Assembly: GCA_026119855.1 (NCBI GenBank)
Contig: JAOWBW010001046.1
Coordinates: 186,001 to 250,000, forward strand
DNA length: 64,000 bases
Reading direction: 5' to 3'
DNA from: Campanula takesimana
Taxonomy: Eukaryota; Streptophyta; Magnoliopsida; Asterales; Campanulaceae
Shown here: positions 46,367 to 57,557 of the stretch, piece by piece
How the letters are laid out: each line of letters opens with the position of its first letter
Position numbering within the stretch: position 1 is the first letter of the stretch
The notes under the pieces: model-generated
Seen by the model: the letters and a program-made list of their open reading frames with translations, nothing else
The model's database searches: none
Told to the model about the DNA's origin: nothing
Translations under genes and position numbers: made by a program

Positions 46367-47850
46367 CTACTCCTCGTCTTTCCGCTTCTTCTTTTGACTC
46401 CTCCGAGTTTTCTTCTTCTTCACATCAAAGATCTCGATCTCTTGTCTCCCAAGCTCGGTTACTCTCCCGGTCTCCTCTGTGAGCCCAGTCGCCCTCAAAG
46501 CCATGTCAACTGTTGCCTTAGCCTGGAGATCCTCCATCCGTGCCTTGAGCTTAGGCGCTATGGCCATCCTCCTCTCAGCCATGATTCGATAGTCTTCAAC
46601 GACGTCCCCAGTACGGTTGTGGCCACTCGACACGGCCTCAGCCTCCCTTAAAACCCTACTAGCATCACAATCACCCCCAAGAATGGCCTCACGCCTCTCC
46701 TCAATAAGTTTCTGAGTCTGCCCCATGGTCTGTTCGTACCAATCCAGGAAAACTGTGGTCAAAACCGCGCTAGCCACACCCCTGAGAAGTACCCAAGCCG
46801 GAAAGAGGGAACATGTCCATGACCGGGAAAGGAGTGAAATGGTGAACGGATCCCACATAGATAACGATAGAGGTCTCAAACGCTCGGATTAATACCCGAC
46901 CACGCCAACAAAAGAGTCTGTGGTAACACAAACTGTCTGCGAACTAATGTAGGGATGTAGAAGGACGACCCCAAGAGTCCCAGCACCTGAACAATAGGGG
47001 AGTCATCCTGATACTCCCTCACGGAGCCAATGCACTAATGCGGGACCCGCCAGCGGATTTGGGAAGTCTGGAGTTGAGCCATATAAGCCTCTCAGTCACC
47101 TTGAGAAAAGTCCAAAAGTATGCCCCTTAAAGAATAAAACCATGGTTTGTGAGAAAAAGGAGCCTCGGGAACGGCCATCAGTCTCTCCCGCAGCCACATG
47201 GTAAGAAGGGCGGGGCTGCCACTGCGCATGAAACCATCACCCAAGGCTAAGCGGTCCATGCCATGAAGGGTCTCCCCCAAGATCAAAGGAACAATGTCCT
47301 TCCCCGCAAGACACTCCTCGAGGATGCTCAGCAAAAGCCTATGACAAGTACCCTTAGAGCCAACCATGTAGAAGAAGGCAAGAATACACAACCCAAAGGT
47401 TTTCCAAGAGGCCTCATCCGTGCGATCCATGAATTTCTCGGGAAGATCCGAAATGTCAATAAAGGTATGATTAAGGACCATGCATTGAGCCTCTTCCAAA
47501 GGAATGCCAAGAAGCAGGACCAACCTTTCAACGCACATCATATCATCAATCGAGGGAAGAGCAACGACCTCCGTGTCCATACCTCCCACCAAAGCCTTGA
47601 AATCCTCATATGTCAGAGTGATTTCGTTGTAGGAAAAGCAATAAACATGTCTCCGGATATCCCAAAAGGACGCGGCGGCCCTCAAAAGCTCAAGATCCAG
47701 AATGAATTCCTTGAGAGACCAAAGAGATCTAAGCCCAAATTTGGCTCAGAAAATACCCTTGTTCTCCCTCATATGATGCCGCATCCAAAGCCTAAGGTTG
47801 CCCTCAAATAATTCTTGATCAATCTTGGACAATTTTGATGGTTTCTCCAT
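46367..47850 (-). pseudogene. Broken antisense gene of Tat-1 (mobile-domain-like, DUF7745-like)
   Basis: An ATG at 47850-47848 opens a frame that meets TGA at 47748-47746 and continues to 47092. A second open stretch in another frame covers 46879-46367. The N-terminal half has FWDIRRHVYCFSYNEITLT followed by a DFKALVGG segment, which resembles the plant antisense retroelement ORF family I know as DUF7745 and, more distantly, the mobile domain. The C-terminal part is a charged helical region ending in a Lys/Arg-rich tail suited to nuclear import. A spliced intron near 47085 could explain part of the gap, but the TGA is a true break. It lies between pol and the 3' LTR, antisense, like the Tat-2 cargo. 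Confidence 0.6.
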
Positions 47851-48299
47851 GAGAAAAGACTACATGGAAAGAAGAGCTTCGAAGGACGAAGAAAATAAAA
47901 TGCTTCTGAAGAGGGAACTTGAGAAGATGACCAGACCCAGGACAAAATTCAATGAAAAAGGGCACCCACTTCCTTAGCCGTACGGCTACTTTAGCCCTGA
48001 CATAATTGATGATTTCTTGTTGGGAGGTTGGCTTTATGACCCCTCATTCAAAACCCCCAACCATATCATAAATGCCCTAAACATTTGCTTCTCCTTGGCT
48101 CATGCAAACATGACTCTTGGCTTAGAAATGAATTAAGTTCCCTCAAATATGAATAATTAACCCTGGTGGTCCCCACGCGACGTAAGCCCATTTGCTTGTT
48201 TATTTGCTATCCCAGCATGATTGACCCGGCCGTCCATGACTTAAGCCCAGTAAAATCCTTCCCCCTAAGTGAACATATTTAGGTGGTTCCATTGTGAAA
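47851..48299 (-). promoter_or_regulatory. Upstream region of the Tat-1 antisense gene with palindrome AGCCGTACGGCT
   Basis: A perfect 12-bp palindrome lies at 47976-47987, 126 bp upstream of the antisense ATG. The same palindrome is found in the Tat-1 LTR at 49899-49910, 21 bp before the TATA box, with one-or-two-mismatch versions at 49865-49876 and 50868-50879. No clear TATA box is seen here. The regulatory role is inference. Confidence 0.4.
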
Positions 48300-49025
48300 A
48301 CCTGTTGTCTCCGGCAGTCCTTAGTCGGACGTAAGACCAGTTTTCTGATCAAACTCCCCAAAGATGGAGTTGACCCAAGTCAAACCTAAACTTAGAATAG
48401 TCATTATATGTTGAGACCTTGTCCCCGGCAGTCCTTAGTAAGACGTAAGACCAGTTTTCCGGTCAAAATCCCCAAAGATGGAGTTGACCCAAGTCAAACC
48501 TAGACTTAGAATAGTCATTATAGGTTGAGACCTTGTCCCCGGCAGTCCTTAGTCGGACGTAAGACCAGTTTTCTGGTCAAACTCCCCAAAGATGGAGTTG
48601 ACCCAAGTCAAACCTAGACTTATAATAGTCATTATAGGTTGAGACCTTGTCCCCGGCAGTCCTTAGTCGGACGTAAGACCAGTTTTCCAGTCAAACTCCC
48701 CAAAGATGGAGTTGACCCAAGTCAAACCTAGACTTAGAGTAGTCATTATAGGTTGACCTTGTCCCCGGCAGTCCTTAGTCGGACGTAAGACCAGTTTTCC
48801 GGTCAAACTCCCTAAAGATAGAGTTTACCCAAGTCAAACCTAGACTTAGAATAGTTATTATAGGTTGAGGCCTTGTCCCCAGCAGTCCTTAGTCAGACGT
48901 AAGACCAGTTTTCACGTCAAACTCCCCAAAGATGGAGTTGACCAAACCTAGACTCAGAATAGTCATTATAGGTTAAAGCCTTTTTCCCGGTAGTCCAAAA
49001 TGACGTAAGACCATTCTGTGTAGTC
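48300..49025. repeat. 114-bp tandem repeat, about seven copies, Tat-1 3' region
   Basis: The landmark ccggcagtcc occurs at 48311, 48425, 48539, 48653, 48765, 48879 and 48987 (last two with one change). Spacing is 114 bp in four of six intervals. Units share gacgtaagaccagttttc and caaagatggagttgaccc. The last unit is diverged. It occupies the same part of the element as the 45-bp array of Tat-2 but is unrelated in sequence. Confidence 0.92.
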
Positions 49026-49034
49026 AAACCTCTC

Positions 49035-49480
49035 CACAGATCCAAGTTAACCATGTCCCGCCTCTGCCTCGCCAAGAGTCACGCTTCCTTGTGTAAGTCA
49101 ACACACTTCCTTGATCCAAGTTGACCATGTCCCGCCTCTGACCCCGAGAGTCACGCTTCCTTGTGTAAGTCAACCCGCTTCCTTAAGCCAAGTTGACCAT
49201 ATCCCTGTGTAAGTCAACCCTCTTCATAGGGCCAAGTTGACCATGTTCCGCCTCTGCCTCGCCAAGAGTCACGCTTCCTTGTGTAAGTCAACCCTCTTCA
49301 TAGAGCCAAGTTGACTATGTCCCCCCTCTGACCCCGAGAGTCACACTTCCTTGAGCCAAGTTGACCATGTCCTGCCTTTGACCCCGAGAGTCACGCTTCT
49401 TTGTGTAAGCCAACCCTCTCCATAGAGCCAAGTTGACCATGTCCCATCTCTGAACTCGCCAAGAGTCATGCTCGTCCCCT
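49035..49480. repeat. Second, irregular tandem array in Tat-1 3' region
   Basis: Units of roughly 60-80 bp are built from ccaagttgaccatgtccc, gagagtcacgcttccttg and tgtaagtcaaccc. About seven incomplete units are visible, with internal deletions. The array directly follows the 114-bp array. Confidence 0.8.
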
Positions 49481-49710
49481 TAAGAAATGATGACTGGTAT
49501 CCGCCTAGCCCTTTAGGTTTGAATAGCCTTAAACTTCTCTCTCATCCCGAACTACGTTAGGCTTGATTCCCCGCAAACGGGATATGTAGGAATCCTATAC
49601 CCCTAGGTCCAGCCATGTAAACCAAATCGGTCAAGCCGTTTTCCCGTCAGATTGGGATGCTTATTTTATCGACAACCCCGCTTTCCTAAAACGACGTTGC
49701 CGAGGGGCTT
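49481..49710 (+). other. Tat-1 end of 3' region and polypurine tract
   Basis: This is unique sequence ending in gttgccgaggggctt (49696-49710). It matches the polypurine tract of Tat-2 and marks the LTR start. Confidence 0.6.
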
Positions 49711-51249
49711 TATAAGTACCCCAATCTGAAACCAACCAACTTTAGAGGAATTCTGAGCACCATTCAGGGATAAACTGATAGGCTAGGACCTAACTAGGAT
49801 AAACTGAAAATTCCAGGACTGCTTTGGAATTAAATTTGGAAAAATCCAGAAGCTCGCCAGGCTGAGTCGTACGGATGGTTTGGGTACTAGAGGGGCCTAG
49901 CCGTACGGCTGGTTTAGGCACCCTCAGTCCCTATAAATTGAGACCCTTGCTGATCATTTCAGGGGGGAGAAATTGTGATTAAAGAGTAGAAACTCTGCAG
50001 AATCGAAAACTGAGAGAAAACCACCATATAAATTGAGTGAAAAGAGAGGAAGATAGGCAAGAACCCCACCATAGGTGAAGCCTCCTTCTCCCCATCTTCT
50101 CTCCATCTCAAAATTATTTTTATTTCTTGATTATCTTGTTTATGTTCTTGTATTGCTCTTTATTTTACCTTGCAAGCCTTGTCCATTCAAGCACTTTTAC
50201 ATTCTTGTAAGACTTGTCCATTCAAGCACATATATTGCTACATATATATATATATATATTGTGATCCAAATCATGAAATGACTCAAGGTGCCCTCCATCT
50301 TGGTATGAGAAGTGGTTAAAACCTAGGATGATCATGATTTGTTAGTTCCTTGTTATAAAAAGCTTAAGGATCCATTTATATGGTGAAAGTATATATATAT
50401 ATTTATGTTTATATTAAATGATCTTGGCCATGATGATCATGTTTAGGGATAAAGTCTTAATCTTTATCATCCATATTTTTGATTTAGCCTAAAATCCCCA
50501 AGTTTGGGTCATAAAGATTCAATCTTTATGTTATATTTTTGTCCCTAAAGGATTAATCTTGCATGAAAGGGCCATTTTGATGGTAAAGTTCCAATCTTTA
50601 CTCATCAAATGGTCACTTTGGTTCAAAAGGGCATGTTTGCCACCCTCCTTGATATTTCTCCAATGATTGCCTTGATCACCCTTAAATCCATGTTTTGAGG
50701 TTCATTTGATGATCAAAGAGCATAGGAATGAGTTTATTTATGTATTTTGGTTAAAACATAAACTGGAATCAGAACAGTTTGGTCCAGTTCCTGCAGAATG
50801 CTTTGTTTCTACCTGGAACTGGACTATTTCTTGATAAACTGTCAAAATCCCTGGGAAGACCACTCCTAGCCGTACAGCTAAGTTGGGTCAGAGGGACTTT
50901 TTTTTCCTTTCTGTCTTGTTTTGTCAATGTTTATGCAAATAAACACTTTTTCCTCAGTTAAAATCAATAACCAGTTAAAACTACAGTTTTCCGTTAAAAA
51001 AACACACACACACATGCACTTTTCGTTAACAAACATAAGGGAGACTCGGCTTTATCCGAGGCAACTTGGGTGACGTCAAACTCTTCCCAAGTCGTAACGT
51101 GACCTCCAAACTCATTAATCTCTAACCATTTTCATTTGTTGGGTTAAAAGTTAACAAATGTGACGACTCCGTTAAATATGTTTAGTTCCCGTGTTTGGCT
51201 TTTCTTCCTCGAGCGAACTCGTTTTGCCCTGAGGGGGAGGATCCTTACA
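49711..51249 (+). repeat. Tat-1 3' LTR
   Basis: It starts TATAAGTACCCC (expected TG, so a G-to-A change) and ends GGATCCTTACA. The termini are inverted repeats over TRTAAG. TATAAAT at 49932-49938 is the likely promoter. A PBS-like gtgacgactccg at 51160-51171 lies about 80 bp before the LTR end, at the same distance as in Tat-2. An AT microsatellite sits near 50236-50261. The junction with copia coding sequence at 51250 is abrupt. Confidence 0.75.
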
Positions 51250-52815
51250 GGAAGTGGAGCTCGATTTTACAGAGCCTTCTACTTTTAAGGAAGTAGTTAC
51301 ATGTTCAGAGTCATCTCAGTGGTATGCGGCTATGGGTGATGAGATAGAGTCTCTTCAAAAGAATCAGACTTGGGAGTTAACCAAAAGGCCAGAAGGCAGA
51401 AAGATTGTGACTTGCAAGTGGATATTCAAGAAAAATGAAGGGATGTCCCCAGCATAAGGGGTTAGTATAAAGCTCGCGTTATTGTAAGGGGTTTCACACA
51501 GAGAGAGGGGGTGGACTACAATGAGATCTTCTCGCCAGTGGTCAGACACACTTCGATCAAAGTGTTGCTAGCAATAGTAGCACAAAGGGATTTGGAACTT
51601 GAGCAACTAGATGTCAAAACAACTTTCTTGCATAGAGAGTTGGAGGAAGATACATGATACAGCCAGAAGGATTCCAAGTTCCTGGTAAGGAAGATTATGT
51701 TTGCAGATTGAAGAAGTCCTTGTATGGACTTAAACAGTCGCCTAGGCAGTGGTACAAGAGGTTTGACAGCTATATGACAGAGATCGGATACATGAGGAGC
51801 CTGTATTATTGTTGTGTATATCACAATAAGTTGGTAGATGGGTCGTACATCTATTTGGTGACCTATGTAGATGATATGTTGATAGCAGCAATCAAGAAGT
51901 CAGAGATTCGGAAGCTGAAAGGCTTATTATCCGTAGAGTTTGAGATGAAGGATTTGAGTAGCGTGAAGAAAATTATGGGTATGGAGATTTATAGAGATAG
52001 ATCCAAACGAAAATTGTTCTTATCCTAGAAAGGTTACATCAAGAAAGTTTTGTAGAGGTTTGGTATGTCGACATCTAAGGCTATAGATACTCTGAGTGCA
52101 GTGAATGCACGATTGTCAGTCGCGTTTGGGCCCAAGACAGTTGAGGAGAAAGAGTATATGGCTCGAGTACCCTATGCTAGTGCAGTTGGTAGTTTGATGT
52201 ATGCTATGGTGTGCACTAGGACGGATCTTGCACAGGCAGTTAGTATTGTTAGTTGGTTCATGGATAATCTGGGTAAAGTACATTGGCAGGATGTGAAGCG
52301 GATCTTTAGGTATCTTTGGGGTACCAGTGACGTCGGTATCATCTATGGACGTGGAGAGGAATGTGTAGTCAAGGGGTTCTCAGATTCGGACTATTTGGGT
52401 GATGTTGATACAAGAAGATTGATGACCGGATATGTATTCACGCTTGGTGGGTCAGTTGGAAGGCTACATTGCAGGCGACAGTGACATTGTCTATAACAGA
52501 AGCATAATACAAGGCATTGACAGAGTCCGCTAAGGAATTAATATGGTTGAAAGGATTTATCAACGATCTTAGGATACATCAGGATCAGGCTATTATTTAT
52601 TGCGATAGTTTGAGCGTGATTTGTTTGGCCAAGGATCAAGTTCATCATAAGAGGACCAAGCACATTGATGTCAGATATCATTTCCTAGGGGATGAGAAAC
52701 AGGTAAAGGTGAAGAAGGTAGGGACGACGGATAACCCTACAGATATGTTTATAAAGCCTGTGACGGGGAGAAATTTCTAACATTTTTTGGAATTGCTTAA
52801 TGTTCGCAGCTACTA
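51250..52815 (+). pseudogene. Tork-1 reverse transcriptase and RNase H (degenerate)
   Basis: The reading starts directly at the Tat-1 LTR end. Segments: a pre-RT region (51254-51457), then stops and a frameshift near 51455-51490, RT with YVDDMLIAA (about 51870), stops near 52026 and 52050, RNase H start with FSDSDYLGD (about 52380), a frameshift near 52450, and RNase H end with YCDSLSVI (about 52600) and RTKHIDVRYHF. Stops also occur at 51654 and 52508. All parts are collinear with intact copia elements. It cannot encode a working enzyme. Confidence 0.88.
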
Positions 52816-52881
52816 GATAGCAGAAGACGTGAGGGGGTGGAAAGATTTGTTGTCATGTAGATTCAAAGTCAAGGTGGAGAT

Positions 52882-53579
52882 TGTTGGGATAATGCCTTTG
52901 AATGTGGGATGCCATATTAGAGGATTATACAACATAGGGTTTCGTAATGCCTAGACAGTGAATAAGAGAAGACAAAGAAGGTGAAAATTTTCCTTTACAC
53001 AAGTCTTGCAGCAGCGCACGAGTCGTGTAAGGTAGATTGAAGTCTATATGAGTCATGCAAGACTGAGAATCAGAAAGGGGTAAAATTTACACGACTCATG
53101 CACTGGTACACGAGTCGTGCACAGCGGCAAAGGCTGAGATTCAGAAAGGGTAAAAACTTACATGACTCGTGCACTGGTACACGAGTCATATATAACGGAA
53201 AGTTTGACCCAGTTTTACACAGAAAGATAGAAAATGTGTGGGACAAAACAACTCCTTGTGAGAGTTGTATTTTGGGACTCCTTGTGTCTTTAGGGTTAGG
53301 ATATGACTAGTATAAATAGATGCTATCATCCTAACATAAAAAGATGATGATTCGTTGAAGATTGCTCAGAGAAGATCAATAATTCTAGATCTAGGGTTAT
53401 AGCACAGTCAGGAATTTTATTCGTGCTAGCATAGATTAGTGTGATCTTGTAAACATTTCTCCAGATTGATAACAATATTCTCTCCCCTCCCCATAGACAT
53501 AGCCTAGTTGGTGAACCACATAAATATGTGTTCTTGTGATTGCTTATTTTTCCATCAAGTCTTGTTTATTGCTCTAACA
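52882..53579 (+). repeat. Tork-1 3' LTR
   Basis: TGTTGGGATAATG starts the LTR and gctctaaca ends it. U3 (53010-53200) contains repeated cacgagtcgtg, atgagtcatgc and acgactcatgc motifs in a pair of roughly 62-bp units sharing cagaaaggg-taaaa. TATAAATA is at 53311-53318. The 5' LTR is outside the window and the target-site duplication cannot be checked. Confidence 0.82.
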
Positions 53580-54472
53580 TAGGGAAATATGGATGATGAT
53601 GTGGCAAGTTATGAAAAAAGTGGAAGTTTGGAGGGGTTTTTTTTGTAGAAAAATTTATGAGGATGAATAATGACAGTTATGGGTATTTGGTGGCCTTGAT
53701 TGTTTTACCCTTGCATACTTTATAAATTACGAGCTATGCCACCAGTCATTTGTACCAACTGACTAATCTTAGCCATTTTCATTTATTTCTAATCTGATGG
53801 TTCCAATTAGCTCTTATGATTCTTATATTATATGAGTTCTCATTAATTTATGACCTTATTGAATAGAAAACTTTGGCTCTTGGCTTCGAATCAATAGGCT
53901 AATCTTCATCTAGTAATGAAGAGCTTAAACAATGAAGTGAAAGGCTTGACCTTAGAACAATCAATCGAATGACTAAGGCCAAGGTAAGGGCCTGTTCATA
54001 ATCCTTATTCAAATTACTTGCTTGACTGATTAAGGTGGCTTTCCTCATCTAGCTTCTAAAGACGTTGTGGAAGGATCGTCTCTCCTTTAGAATCCTGAGT
54101 AGATAAAGTGCCCCATCTTTATTGCGTATAACCTAATCACCAATGGGTCTGGACCCTGCTGCACCTGCCACTTGGCAGGATGGACAAGATCTTCTTCGAA
54201 AAAGATGATCTCACCGGGCCGGGCGAAGGGGAAAAAATAAGGGATAGGTAGTCCGGGAACAACAACGGGAGAGGGCTCGTAGTCACCCCTCCCTCTTTGC
54301 TTCCAGTAAAAGTGAAGAATCCTATTTTTTCTATGACATAACTTCACCGAGGTTTCTTCAGAACATTCATTCGAGCCAAAGCAGAGACGTATACGGAGAT
54401 CGCATCAGAGTCCCATGGCATTGAACCCATGCTCTGTTTTCTTCCACTACTCCTATTAGCTTGTCTTCCTTT
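53580..54472. other. Non-transposon flank left of Cop-F
   Basis: No gene is recognised. The section from about 53990 differs in texture from the transposons and contains an 86-codon minus-strand ORF (54087-54347) rich in Pro, Gly and aromatic residues. I could not assign it. Organellar origin (a nuclear insertion of mitochondrial DNA) is a possibility only. Joining 54472 to 62899 restores the pre-insertion sequence. Confidence 0.35.
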
Positions 54473-55948
54473 TGTTGGGTTTCGGAGTAACATACGCAGC
54501 GGAAAATAGCATTTAATATTTTAATAGAAACCCAAAGCCATAGATCCGTTCATATGATTATATCAAATACATACAATATGAATACTAGAATACTAACCCT
54601 TGATGGCTTTGATTTCTAGCCTTTGATCTTGGTGGAGAACTTCAAGCTTGATCACGAACAAGTAAGAACACGAACTTTGAAGATGATAAGCTTCACCCTC
54701 TAGCGGTATCCACACCACGAACGAATATCAAGTAGCTTCTTGATCTTGGTTGCTAGATCAAAATTGTGAAACACGTTTTCACAATTAATATGAACTATAT
54801 GGAATATAATTTGTGTATAATTTTGTTCTTCAATCAAGGATCTCTTAGAACAAAATAATTCTCTCAAAAACTCTTTTAGAGGCTTGCAAAAACACATATA
54901 TTGATTAAGGACGAATTAGGGCTGTTTATATACAAGTTATACCTATTCCAAATAGGTAACTTATGTCTAAACCCGCAAGAAAACGGATTAAGGAAAGTTC
55001 CCCCGAAACCGACTGGTCCGGTCGGGTATAGACCTTGGTCCGACCGGACCCATCATGGTCCGACCGGGTCTATGCCTTGGTCCGCCCGGACCTCCCTTAA
55101 TTCCACTTTTCTTCCTCTAATTCCTTAAATCCCTTAATGGTCCTTCGACCAAATATTCCAATGTAGTCCTTTTAGGATTCGTTCTATTGTGTGTGACCCT
55201 CTAGGATTATACTATGTTGGCAATGGGTTCAAACATGAATCCATAAGATATGATTAGGTTCTAGCAAACCGTCATACCTACCTAAATAGTATAACTAGAT
55301 ACAAGTTCGCATTCCTTTAGAATATGTCATAAGTCCACGATGTCATTAAACACAAGTCATGGTCAACAAGTCAACTTGTCTTTGTTCAATACTTTCTCGA
55401 TTCCGAATATGTTGATAATCCAAATGACATTAATCCAATCAATTCATCTGAGTCCGGCCGAACATTTTCATCAACATCATTCCTACGAGAGGCCCAAGCT
55501 TGACATCCCTCCGTAGAGGGACAAATCCATTTAGCTTATTATTCTTCCCTACATGAATCAGATTATGCCAATCATACCCTTTATAACTACCCGGTTAAAG
55601 GTAGCGTTTGAATATGTCAAACATAATGTTCATCAAGTGGGAGACCATAATAACTTCATGTCTAAGGATTCAAATGACACATCTAATATGAGATATATGT
55701 ATGACATTGACCATGACATAAATCTCATAGAGCGGGTCATGTCTAGTACCAAACAAGTACCCATAAATCTAACATAATCATCCCATGATCATTTAGCCTT
55801 TATACTAATACCAAACAAGTACTAGGGACGGGGATTATTATAAGTAAACATGAACAACAATAATAATCAAAACATCTCTTTATTAATATGAAATAAATGA
55901 TAATAATTACAATGTTTATTAAACGTGCCTAGGGCACCAACACCAACA
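54473..55948 (-). repeat. Cop-F 3' LTR
   Basis: Motifs of the GGTCCGACCGGACC type occur four times at 55013-55092. In transcription sense (minus) they lie about 80 bp upstream of a TATA box (plus tttatata, 54925-54932). The polypurine tract aagtgggagat is adjacent, at plus 55949-55959. Small ORFs in this LTR recur in the other LTR and are not genes. Confidence 0.95.
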
Positions 55949-55962
55949 ATCTCCCACTTGCC

Positions 55963-57557
55963 CTATGACCAATCTCCCATGTATCTAATACCCATGGACC
56001 TAACATGACCATCATGTTTAGCTTGTGGAAGTCCCTTTGTTAGCGGGTCCGCGACATTGTCATCAGTTGGTACTCTGCATATATTTACGTCTCCCCTATC
56101 AACGATCTCTCGAATGATATGAAAACGCCTAAGTATGTGTTTGGATTTCTGATGTGCTCTTGGTTCCTTTGCTTGAGCAATAGCACCATTATTATCGCAA
56201 TAAAGGTCTATTGGATTAGCAATACTAGGAACCACTTCAAGTTCAGTGATGAACTTCTTAATCCAAACAGCTTCCTTTGCAGCATCCGATGCAGCAATAT
56301 ACTCAGCTTCCGTTGTAGAATCAGCGGTTGTACTTTGCTTGGAACTCTTCCAGCTTACAGCTCCACCATTTAACATAAACACAAAACCTGATTGCGATCG
56401 ACTGTCGTCTTTGTCAGTTTGGAAGCTTGCATCCGTGTAAGCATTTACCACGAGATCATCTTCCATTCCTCCATAGACCAAAAACGAATCTTTAGTCCTT
56501 CTCAAGTACTTAAGAATCGCTTTTACAGCCATCCAGTGATTTCACCGGGGTCGGATTGATATCTACTTGTCATGCTCAAAGCATAAGATACATCCGGCCT
56601 AGTACAAATCATGGCATACATGATGGACCCAATTTCCGAAGCATATAGAACATCATTCATTTTCTCACGCTCATCTTTTGTCTTAGGACATTGAGTCTTG
56701 CTTAGAGAAACTCCATGTAACACTGGCAAGGTTCCTCTCTTAGAATTTTCCATGCGGAATCTTCTAATGACCTTATCAATGTATGTACTTTGGCTTAAAC
56801 CAATTAGCTTCCTTGATTTATCTCTATAGATCTTAATGCCAAGAATGTATGCGGCTTCACCCATATCTTTCATTGCGAAGCACTTTCCTAACCAAGTCTT
56901 TACAGACTGAAGTGTAGGAATGTCGTTTCCAATGAGTAATATGTCATCCACATATAAAATAAGGAATAGCACTATGCTCCCACTAATCTTCTTGTAAACT
57001 TAAGGTTCATCTTCGTTCTTGATGAAACCAAACTCTTTGACCGATTCATCAAAATGAAGATTCTAACTCCTAGAAGCTTGCTTCAATCCATAGATGGATC
57101 TTTGCAATTTGCATACCTTAGAATCTTGTTCAAAACCTTCTGGTTGTGTCATATACACATCCTCTTGTAGTTTTCCATTTAGGAAAGCGGTTTTGACATC
57201 CATTTGCCATATTTCATAGTCATGATATGCGGCAATGGCAAGAAAAATTCTTATAGACTTGATCATTGCTACGGGTGAAAAGGTTTCATCATAGTCAATA
57301 CCATGAACTTGCCTATAACCTTTCGCTACAAGTCTAGCTTTGTAAGTATGCACCTTCCCATCCATGCCAGTCTTCTTCTTGAAGACCCATTTTCATCCTA
57401 TGGTTTTTACACCTTCGGGTGCATCAATCAAGTTCCAAACTTGATTATCTTGCATGGATTGTAATTCGGACTCCATGGCTCCAAGCCACTTCTTCGAATC
57501 AGGAGAAGACATCGCCTCTTGGTAGGTGGTTGGTTCATCATTATCAATGATCTCCAC
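55963..57557 (-). pseudogene. Cop-F reverse transcriptase and RNase H
   Basis: Minus-strand segments: pre-RT linker (57557-57400) with TGA near 57394 where Cys is usual, RT first part (57365-57063) with MDVKTAFLNG, TAG near 57064 where Trp is usual, RT second part with YVDDILL (about 56950), then a one-base shift near 56535 into RNase H (56532-55963) with TDASF, TTEAEYIA and YCDNNGAI motifs. RNase H acidic residues are all visible. The gene ends at 55963, a few bases before the polypurine tract. Confidence 0.9.

Larger units (their letters stand above)
43466..51249 (+). mobile_element. Tat-1: 3' half of a Tat/Ogre-type Ty3/gypsy element
   Basis: Sequence resumes within RT right after the position of the YVDD box and continues through RNase H, archaeal RNase H and IN (to 46087). 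A 3' region follows with a broken antisense gene and two tandem arrays, then a polypurine tract and a 1.54-kb LTR. The layout matches Tat-2 but the sequence is a different family. The 5' half, with gag, PR and the RT catalytic site, must lie left of the window, beyond Sire-1b. Confidence 0.9.
51250..53579 (+). mobile_element. Tork-1: 3' end of a Tork-type Ty1/copia element
   Basis: RT and RNase H coding sequence (broken) is followed by a polypurine tract (aaggtggagat, 52871-52881) and a 698-bp LTR. Tat-1 interrupts it just before RT. The RT/RNase H wording (SLMYAMVCTR, LDVKT) fits the Tork/Tnt1 lineage; lineage assignment is from memory. Confidence 0.8.

Noticed and set aside
50228..50262. 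AT-rich run as an origin or regulatory site
   Set aside because: It is a plain AT dinucleotide microsatellite within the Tat-1 LTR.
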